Shown piece by piece: positions 58,650 through 64,000 of a stretch of DNA of 64,000 nt. Made by a program: the position numbers and the translations under genes. How positions within the stretch are numbered: the stretch's first letter is position 1; every line of letters starts with the position of its first letter. The DNA is from an uncultured Bacteroidales bacterium (GTDB lineage: Bacteria > Bacteroidota > Bacteroidia > Bacteroidales > FEN-979). The stretch covers positions 1 to 64,000 of the forward strand of contig CAIYJU010000196.1 in NCBI GenBank assembly GCA_903926565.1. The letters are read 5' to 3'. The notes under the pieces were generated by a model. That model was given only the letters and a program-made list of their open reading frames with translations, did no database searches and was not told the origin of the DNA.

Positions 58650-59057
58650 CTAATTCTCCTGGACCTGGAGCTGCTGTACAAGGTTTTGCCCGTTTACGGC
58701 TTTGATGATAAAATAGACCCGGAAAATTTTTTTTCCGGTTTCAAGACTCCCAATGGTGTATTGTGAGCCATCGGGGGATGAACCTTGTCGTGTAACTTTA
58801 AAACTCTTCACCGGGTTTTGCGTGAAGAAATCTTTAAGGATCTGACCAGCCTGGGTTTTACTGTAGGTGTCGTCATATCCCGGAAGTGTAAGATCGACCA
58901 TTGCATTAAAATTCTTTGCAACCTCAGCTGCATTGCCTGCCTGAATTGCTGCGGCAACTTGTGCCGATGTTTCCTCCGGCCCTGCAATGACAGGTGCTAC
59001 GGCAACAAAAAACACCTGCAGGATCAGTATTGTCCGTATTAAAAAAATATGTTTCAT
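58650..59057 (-). CDS. Secreted DUF4783 protein
   Basis: This 135-residue protein has a signal peptide (ending near VIAGP). The mature part forms a small alpha+beta fold of the NTF2-like kind: AAAIQAGNAAEVAKNF, then TQAGQILKDFFTQNPVKSF, then strands around FKVTRQGSSPDGSQYTIG and FRVYFIIKAVNGQ. Members occur upstream of nadC in many Bacteroidota; function unknown. It is the first gene of the nadC-YihY operon, with a clear -7 element upstream. Confidence 0.87.
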   Translation of the reverse strand: MKHIFLIRTILILQVFFVAVAPVIAGPEETSAQVAAAIQAGNAAEVAKNFNAMVDLTLPGYDDTYSKTQAGQILKDFFTQNPVKSFKVTRQGSSPDGSQYTIGSLETGKKIFRVYFIIKAVNGQNLVQQLQVQEN

Positions 59058-59089
59058 GTTATTTTGGATATAATGAGCAATACCGGCTA

Positions 59090-59097
59090 CAAAGGTA
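59090..59097 (-). promoter_or_regulatory. Candidate -7 promoter element for DUF4783-nadC-YihY
   Basis: On the minus strand this reads TACCTTTG, the commonest form of the Bacteroidota -7 element, 32 nt before the DUF4783 start. No -33 TTTG at the usual spacing. Confidence 0.45.
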
Positions 59098-59211
59098 CAT
59101 CATAAAAGTAGTTACTGCATAATTTCGGCTGTAAGCAGTCGCTCGTTTTGCTTCCCTTTCCCTACAAACATACAAAGAATCAGCGAATTTTTGCATCTTT
59201 GCAGGGAAATT

Positions 59212-59685
59212 ATGAAAATCAGGTTACTGCTTATCGGAAAAACAGAGGAAGAGTTTCTGAAAACCGGGATTCGCGATTATGAAATGCGAATAAACAGGTA
59301 TGTCCCTTTTGAAATAGTGGAGATTCCTGCATTGAAAAATGCAGCAAATCTCTCTTTTGGTGAGCAAAATTCACGGGAATGTGAGATGATCAGCAAACGG
59401 TTATTGCCCGGGGATGTGGTTGTTTTACTTGATGAGCGGGGTAAAGAGATGAGGTCGGTCGAATTTGCAACATTTTTGAACAAACAATTTATATCAGGCA
59501 ATAAAAACCTCGTATTCGTTGTAGGAGGGCCTTTTGGTTTCGATCCGGCATTTAAAAAAAAAGCATCCTCCATACTTTCCCTGTCCCGAATGACGTTTTC
59601 TCACCAGATGGTCAGGCTTTTTTTTACAGAACAACTCTACCGGGCCCTCTCCATCATACGGGGTGAGTCGTATCACCATGAATGA
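59212..59685 (+). CDS. rlmH: 23S rRNA (pseudouridine1915-N3)-methyltransferase
   Basis: This 157-residue SPOUT-family enzyme methylates pseudouridine 1915 in helix 69 of 23S rRNA. The start at 59212 (MKIRLLLIGKTEEEF) gives the usual length; an upstream in-frame ATG at 59191 is less likely. The knot signature is complete: VVLLDERGKEM, FVVGGPFGFDP, then LSLSRMTFSHQMVRLFFTEQ and the C-terminal RGESYHHE. It is divergent from the DUF4783 gene, a conserved neighbourhood. Confidence 0.97.
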   Translation: MKIRLLLIGKTEEEFLKTGIRDYEMRINRYVPFEIVEIPALKNAANLSFGEQNSRECEMISKRLLPGDVVVLLDERGKEMRSVEFATFLNKQFISGNKNLVFVVGGPFGFDPAFKKKASSILSLSRMTFSHQMVRLFFTEQLYRALSIIRGESYHHE

Positions 59686-59775
59686 TTACAGGAGCGTTTT
59701 TCGTGTTAACAATATTTTAACGAAATGGTTAACAAATATTAACAACAATGCTAGCGTTGTAACTTTTTCATTTTA

Positions 59776-59783
59776 TAAATTTG
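59776..59783 (+). promoter_or_regulatory. Candidate -7 promoter element of the MoxR-Bat operon
   Basis: TAAATTTG matches TAnnTTTG exactly, 21 nt before the ATG at 59805. A TTGT at 59757-59760 is upstream at a 15-nt spacing, short of the usual 19-21. Confidence 0.42.
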
Positions 59784-59804
59784 CACCCTCAAAAATTCTA
59801 TAAC

Positions 59805-60797
59805 ATGGTTGAAACCGACATCAAAGAATTGAACGAACGGATCCAGAAGGAGAGCGCGTTTGTTGACATGGTGACGATGGAAATGCACAAAGTGATCGTT
59901 GGACAGAAGCAGATGATCGAGCGTTTGATGATCGGGCTGCTTGCCAACGGTCATATCCTGCTTGAAGGGGTGCCCGGGCTTGCTAAAACTTTGGCAATAA
60001 AATCGTTGGCCAATTGTATTGAAGCAAAATTCAGTCGAATTCAGTTCACCCCCGACCTGTTGCCTGCAGATTTGCTTGGTACGCTGATTTACAGTCAGAA
60101 AAATGAAGAATTCAAGGTCCGTAAAGGCCCGATTTTTGCAAATTTCATCCTGGCGGATGAAATAAACCGCAGTCCGGCTAAAGTTCAGAGCGCATTGCTT
60201 GAGGCCATGCAGGAGCGCCAGGTGACCATCGGGGATGAAACATTTATTTTACCTGAGCCTTTTTTGGTGCTTGCCACTGAAAACCCGATTGAACAGGAAG
60301 GGACTTATCCTTTACCCGAGGCGCAGATTGACCGTTTTATGCTGAAAGTAGTGATCGGTTATCCGGATAAAAAGGAGGAGAAAATGATCATCAGGCAGAA
60401 TATCGGCAATGAGACATTTCGCACAACTCCGATTATCACGACTGCCGACATCATGCGCGCCAGGGCCATCACCCGCGAGGTTTACCTTGATGAAAAAATT
60501 GAAAACTACATCACGGATATTGTATTTGCAAGCCGTTACCCGGCCGACTATAAACTCAAGAAATTTGAAGGGCTGATCAGTTATGGCGGTTCTCCGCGTG
60601 CCAGCATATACCTGGCCCTTGCGTCCAAAGCCTATGCATTTATCAAACGACGTGGCTATGTAATCCCTGAAGATATCAGGGCTGTTGCTTATGACGTTCT
60701 TCGACACCGTATCGGGTTGACTTATGAGGCAGAAGCTGAAAACATCACCTCCGAAGACATTATCAGTGAGATTCTCAATACAGTCGAAGTCCCCTAG
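59805..60797 (+). CDS. MoxR-family AAA+ ATPase
   Basis: The protein has 330 residues from the ATG at 59805; the in-frame ATG at 59781 lies upstream of the promoter element's expected start. Walker A is in LLEGVPGLAKTLAIKSLA, Walker B and the following segment in FILADEINRSPAKVQSALLE, then MQERQVTIGDETF and sensor 1 in LATENPIEQEGTYPLPEAQ. MoxR ATPases act as chaperones for VWA-domain proteins, which are encoded downstream (DUF58, BatA, BatB). First gene of that operon. Confidence 0.95.
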   Translation: MVETDIKELNERIQKESAFVDMVTMEMHKVIVGQKQMIERLMIGLLANGHILLEGVPGLAKTLAIKSLANCIEAKFSRIQFTPDLLPADLLGTLIYSQKNEEFKVRKGPIFANFILADEINRSPAKVQSALLEAMQERQVTIGDETFILPEPFLVLATENPIEQEGTYPLPEAQIDRFMLKVVIGYPDKKEEKMIIRQNIGNETFRTTPIITTADIMRARAITREVYLDEKIENYITDIVFASRYPADYKLKKFEGLISYGGSPRASIYLALASKAYAFIKRRGYVIPEDIRAVAYDVLRHRIGLTYEAEAENITSEDIISEILNTVEVP

Positions 60798-60823
60798 TCC
60801 TACTATTTCACTATTTAACGTAA

Positions 60824-61699
60824 ATGGAGTCAGCTGAGCTTTTCAAGAAGGTTCGTAAAATTGAGATTAAAACCCGGGGACTGAGCAATCAGATCTTTTC
60901 AGGGCAGTATCATTCCGTGTTTAAGGGACGAGGTATGGCTTTTTCTGAAGTGCGGGAGTACCAGCATGGGGATGACATCCGGAACATTGACTGGAACGTG
61001 ACTGCCAGGTTCAACCATCCTTACATCAAAATATTTGATGAGGAACGTGAACTTACAGTTATGCTCCTGATTGATGTGAGTGCCTCCAATCAATTCGGGA
61101 CAAAAAAAGCATTCAAACAGGATGTGATTACAGAAATCGCTGCTGTGCTGGCATTCAGCGCCATCCAGAACAACGATAAAGTAGGTGTGATTTTTTTTAG
61201 CAAAACCATCGAGAAGTTCATTCCGCCAAAAAAAGGAACATCCCATATCCTGAGAATCATCCGGGAGTTGATAGAATTCAAACCTCAGCAGCAGGAGACC
61301 AACCTTACAGAACCTTTGCGTTATCTGACAAATGCAATAAAAAAGAGATGCACCGCTTTCCTTCTCAGCGATTTTCTCAACAGGGGATTCGAAGATGCCA
61401 TTAAAATTGCCAATAAGAAGCATGATTTGATTGCTGTCAGAATTTTTGATGAACGGGAAATCGAATTACCCGATGCCGGACTTATCCGGGCCCGGGATGC
61501 AGAAACCGGCAAACAGATCTGGGTTGATTCATCTGACCGGAGGGTTCGCCGGCAGTATAACAACTGGTACAAAGCACATCAGGAATACTTAGCTGAAACT
61601 TTTTTACGCAGCGGGGTTGATGTTGCCAGGATTCCGACTGATCAGGACTATATAAAGCCGCTGCTGGGGCTTTTCAGGAAACGTGGTGCGAGAAGATAA
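60824..61699 (+). CDS. DUF58 (VWA-like) protein of the MoxR-Bat cluster
   Basis: This 291-residue protein has the DUF58 core motif GRGMAFSEVREYQHGDDIR followed by NIDWNVTARFNHPYIKIF, then a VWA-type domain with LLIDVSASNQFGT (a partly kept metal-site D-x-S-x-S) and FLLSDFLNRGFEDA. It lies 26 nt after the MoxR stop. Proteins of this type work with the MoxR ATPase; in Bacteroidota the cluster is linked to aerotolerance and envelope stress, though the exact reaction is unknown. Confidence 0.93.
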   Translation: MESAELFKKVRKIEIKTRGLSNQIFSGQYHSVFKGRGMAFSEVREYQHGDDIRNIDWNVTARFNHPYIKIFDEERELTVMLLIDVSASNQFGTKKAFKQDVITEIAAVLAFSAIQNNDKVGVIFFSKTIEKFIPPKKGTSHILRIIRELIEFKPQQQETNLTEPLRYLTNAIKKRCTAFLLSDFLNRGFEDAIKIANKKHDLIAVRIFDEREIELPDAGLIRARDAETGKQIWVDSSDRRVRRQYNNWYKAHQEYLAETFLRSGVDVARIPTDQDYIKPLLGLFRKRGARR

Positions 61700-61706
61700 T
61701 TGACCA

Positions 61707-62645
61707 ATGATGAACTTTTGTAAAATCGGCATAGTGTTGTTTTTCCTTGCTGTCTCTTCAACCGGCAAGGGGCAGGAGGTGGTTGTTTCGGCAAAACTTG
61801 ACACGAATGCCATGCTCATCGGCGACCATGTCGGGTTGACTTTAAAATACACCGGCCCGGCAAAATCCCAGGTTATCTGGCCATTTATGCCGGATACCAT
61901 TCTGGGTTCAATTACTGTTATTGGCCGCGGAAAGATTGATACCACCTATTCCTCTGATAAGAAGTCAGTTACCTTTTCACAGCAATTAAATATAACCTGT
62001 TATGATTCCGGGTTTTATACATTCCCGTCAATCCCTTTCAGGCATAGGATTATGCCGGATACTGCCGGTATTGTCTCCGCAACCACGATGATGCTGCTTG
62101 CCGTGCATACAGTTAAGGTTGATACGACCCAGGCCATCAAACCGATCATCGGTCCGATGAAGGTTCCCATTACATTCCGTGAAATGCTCCCCTGGATCCT
62201 TGCAGCACTTGCTGTGATCATCCTCATCGTGGCCGGGGTGTGGTATATGAAAAAGCGGCGGAAAAAGGAACCTGTTTTCAGGATAAAACCCAAAGTCGTC
62301 GTGTTACCGCACGAAACAGCCCTCCAGGAAATTGAAAAACTCCGGTTGAAAAAACTCTGGCAGGCCGGAAGGGTCAAGGAGTATCATTCTGAACTTACAG
62401 AGATTCTCCGGAAATACATTGAAGATCGTTTCCAGGTACCGGCACTTGAACAAACAAGCGCCGAAATTACTGTATCCCTGATGAATACAGCGGCGTGTTC
62501 TCCCCAGGCACTTGACCGGCTCGGCAGCCTGCTGATCCTGGCCGACATGGTGAAATTCGCCAAAGTACAACCGTTGGCAGTTGAAAATGAGAAAAGCCTG
62601 AACGACGGAATAGAGTTCATACACGAAACAACAAATGCGTTATAA
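61707..62645 (+). CDS. Bat-cluster membrane protein, BatD-like
   Basis: This 312-residue protein has a signal peptide (ending near GKGQ). The periplasmic part is beta-rich (about 24-150: VVVSAKLDTNAMLIGDHVGL, DSGFYTFPSIPF), resembling part of BatD. One membrane helix (about 160-180, LPWILAALAVIILIVAGVWY) is followed by a basic cytoplasmic stretch and a helical C-terminal domain (EYHSELTEILRKYIEDRF). It is found between DUF58 and BatA genes in Bacteroidota. The stop and the batA start overlap by one base (TAATG). Its precise role is not known. Confidence 0.85.
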   Translation: MMNFCKIGIVLFFLAVSSTGKGQEVVVSAKLDTNAMLIGDHVGLTLKYTGPAKSQVIWPFMPDTILGSITVIGRGKIDTTYSSDKKSVTFSQQLNITCYDSGFYTFPSIPFRHRIMPDTAGIVSATTMMLLAVHTVKVDTTQAIKPIIGPMKVPITFREMLPWILAALAVIILIVAGVWYMKKRRKKEPVFRIKPKVVVLPHETALQEIEKLRLKKLWQAGRVKEYHSELTEILRKYIEDRFQVPALEQTSAEITVSLMNTAACSPQALDRLGSLLILADMVKFAKVQPLAVENEKSLNDGIEFIHETTNAL

Positions 62646-63640
62646 TGCTTAAATCTCTGACTTTCGGCAATCCCGGCTTCCTGTTTCTGCTCGTGGTTAT
62701 TCCCTTGCTGATCGTCTGGTATTTTTACCGGAGGAGGAAGTATACAGCAGATTTGCAAATGAGTACAACCGAGGGTTTTGCGCAGGTTGGCCGTAGTTTC
62801 AGAGTATACGCATATCATGGGCTCAGTGTTCTTCGGTTACTGGCGCTCACCCTGCTCATCATTGCGCTGGCCAGGCCGCAGACAAGCCTGAGCCGCCAGG
62901 ATATCAGTGTTGAAGGAATTGACCTTGTGATCGCACTGGATGTGAGCGGATCAATGCTGGCCATGGACTTCAAGCCTGACCGGCTGGAAGCTGCCAAAGA
63001 CCTGGCAATTGAATTCATTGACGGCCGGCCGAATGACCGTATCGGACTGGTTATTTTCAGCGGTGAAACCTTTACCCAGTGCCCGCTTACAACCGATCAT
63101 GCCGTGCTGAAGAACCTGTTTCGTGATATCCATAGTGGCATGATAGACGATGGTACCGCCCTGGGTGACGGGCTGGCAACTGCTGTAAACCGTTTGCGCG
63201 GAAGTAAAGCTGTAAGTAAAGTGATCATCCTGTTAACTGATGGCGTAAACAACATGGGCTCTCTCGATCCTAGATCGGCTGCTGAGATAGCAAAACTCTA
63301 TGGTATCCGTATCTATACCATTGGAATTGGCAGCATGGGTCAGGCGCCTTATCCGGTACAAACACCATTTGGGATGCAAACCCAGATGATGGAGGTTAAA
63401 ATCGATGAACCACTTTTGATGGAAATTGCGAAAGGTACCGATGGAAGGTATTTCCGGGCAACAAACAATGCAAAACTCCGTGCAATCTATCAGGAAATTG
63501 ATAAAATGGAGAAGTCGAAAATCGATGTGACCGAATTCCGCAAAAAGAAAGAAGAATTTCTTCCCCTGGTGCTCCTTGCGTTCATTTTTATCTGCCTTGA
63601 AATGCTATTGAGATATTTATACCTTAAAACCATTCCTTAA
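62645..63640 (+). CDS. batA: BatA, VWA-domain membrane protein
   Basis: This 331-residue protein has two N-terminal helices (about 10-28 and 58-76), a periplasm- or cytoplasm-facing VWA domain (about 90-290) with a complete metal-ion site, D99-V-S101-G-S103 in VIALDVSGSMLAMDF, T-D-G in ILLTDGVNNMG, and a C-terminal helix (about 308-325). It is the standard Bacteroidota BatA layout. It is preceded by the MoxR, DUF58 and BatD-like genes and followed by batB after a short repeated spacer. Confidence 0.94.
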   Translation: MLKSLTFGNPGFLFLLVVIPLLIVWYFYRRRKYTADLQMSTTEGFAQVGRSFRVYAYHGLSVLRLLALTLLIIALARPQTSLSRQDISVEGIDLVIALDVSGSMLAMDFKPDRLEAAKDLAIEFIDGRPNDRIGLVIFSGETFTQCPLTTDHAVLKNLFRDIHSGMIDDGTALGDGLATAVNRLRGSKAVSKVIILLTDGVNNMGSLDPRSAAEIAKLYGIRIYTIGIGSMGQAPYPVQTPFGMQTQMMEVKIDEPLLMEIAKGTDGRYFRATNNAKLRAIYQEIDKMEKSKIDVTEFRKKKEEFLPLVLLAFIFICLEMLLRYLYLKTIP

Positions 63641-63680
63641 CACTTAACACTTAATTGATACTTAACACTTAACACTTAAT
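63636..63680 (+). repeat. Direct repeat of 20 bp built from a 7-mer
   Basis: The same 20-nt string (CTTAACACTTAACACTTAAT) occurs at 63636-63655 and 63661-63680, 5 nt apart. Each is itself made of CTTAACA steps. It overlaps the batA stop codon and fills most of the batA-batB gap. Confidence 0.85.
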
Positions 63681-63689
63681 ATTACATCC

Positions 63690-64000
63690 TTGTTCCGTTT
63701 CGCACACATATATTACTTCTACCTTCTGGCGATCATCCCGGTTTTTGTCGTGCTGCTTGTCCTTTTTTTGCTCTGGAAAAGGAAGACCCTTGCAAAATAT
63801 GGCGACTGGGCTGTGATCAGGAACCTGATCCCGGACTATTCCGTATGGAAATCAATCCTGAAGTTCATCCTGGTCATGGTCGCGCTGGCCAGCCTGGTCG
63901 TTGCACTTGCGGATCCGCAAACTGGTTCACGGCTTGAAAAGATCAAACGAAAAGGTATAGATCTGATGATCTGCCTCGATGTTTCCAACTCCATGATGGC
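63690..64000 (+). CDS. batB: BatB, VWA-domain membrane protein (partial, TTG start)
   Basis: An open frame runs from 63690 to the window end (103 codons). It has no ATG; the likely start is TTG at 63690, giving (M)FRFAHIYYFYLLAIIPVFV, or less likely ATT at 63681. An in-frame stop lies at 63663-63665. Two helices (about 8-30 and 56-75) and the beginning of a VWA domain with the metal site CLDVSNSMMA are visible. Position after batA and sequence layout identify BatB. The rest lies beyond the window. Confidence 0.85.
   Translation, partial: MFRFAHIYYFYLLAIIPVFVVLLVLFLLWKRKTLAKYGDWAVIRNLIPDYSVWKSILKFILVMVALASLVVALADPQTGSRLEKIKRKGIDLMICLDVSNSMM

Noticed and set aside
63663..63692. batB as a pseudogene because it lacks an ATG
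   Set aside because: The frame is open, the first helices and VWA metal site are intact, and a TTG start fits.
1..64000. Insertion sequences, prophage or integrative element
   Set aside because: No transposase, integrase, phage gene, terminal inverted repeat or tRNA-associated attachment site was recognised.

Overview
The window comes from a member of the Bacteroidota, probably a Bacteroidales/Marinilabiliales-type relative. Evidence: secreted proteins ending in type IX secretion (T9SS) sorting domains, a SprB-repeat giant protein, the DUF4783-nadC-YihY-rlmH neighbourhood, a MoxR/DUF58/BatA/BatB cluster, and promoter -7 elements of the TAnnTTTG type. No rRNA, tRNA, insertion sequence, prophage or CRISPR array was seen. 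The only RNA gene recognised is tmRNA.

Layout. 1-9870: housekeeping and signalling genes (membrane protein fragment, panC, a receiver-only regulator, ammonium transporter with an outer-membrane protein, a two-component pair, an M1 aminopeptidase, an MFS transporter). 9874-18843: one long minus-strand glycan operon: a TMTC-like GT-C/TPR protein, a YfhO-like GT-C, two FdtA-type sugar ketoisomerases, a hexapeptide acetyltransferase, a DegT aminotransferase, GtrA and a GtrB-like GT2. 18878-20710: a divergent TMTC-like protein. 20719-36697: minus-strand genes for secreted proteins: a PepSY-like protein, a small protein with a PID-CTERM-like tail, four cohesin-module proteins (three with T9SS tails, one with a dockerin instead), and a 2,833-residue protein with 28 SprB repeats. 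37238-48290: a LuxR-type regulator and three TMTC-like genes on the plus strand converge on two more TMTC-like genes and a DPM1-like glycosyltransferase on the minus strand. 48444-52234: ssrA (tmRNA), gpsA and a TPR-PAS histidine kinase. 52382-56781: a small polysaccharide group (methyltransferases, GT1, flippase). 56811-64000: YihY, nadC, DUF4783, rlmH and the start of the MoxR-Bat operon, cut off inside batB.

How the parts may work together. Seven TMTC-like membrane proteins (GT-C fold followed by TPRs) surround the secreted-protein block on both sides. One group is translationally coupled to a polyprenyl-phosphate sugar synthase-like GT2. In animals, TMTC proteins O-mannosylate cadherin beta-sandwich domains using dolichol-P-mannose. 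The proteins encoded between these genes are built almost entirely from repeated beta-sandwich modules (SprB, cohesin, PKD). My main inference is a dedicated surface-glycoprotein island: T9SS-exported adhesin and scaffold proteins, plus their own lipid-linked-sugar O-glycosyltransferases, with a dTDP-3-acetamido-sugar-type pathway nearby. Domain content, gene order and motifs are read from the sequence; substrate and function are inference.
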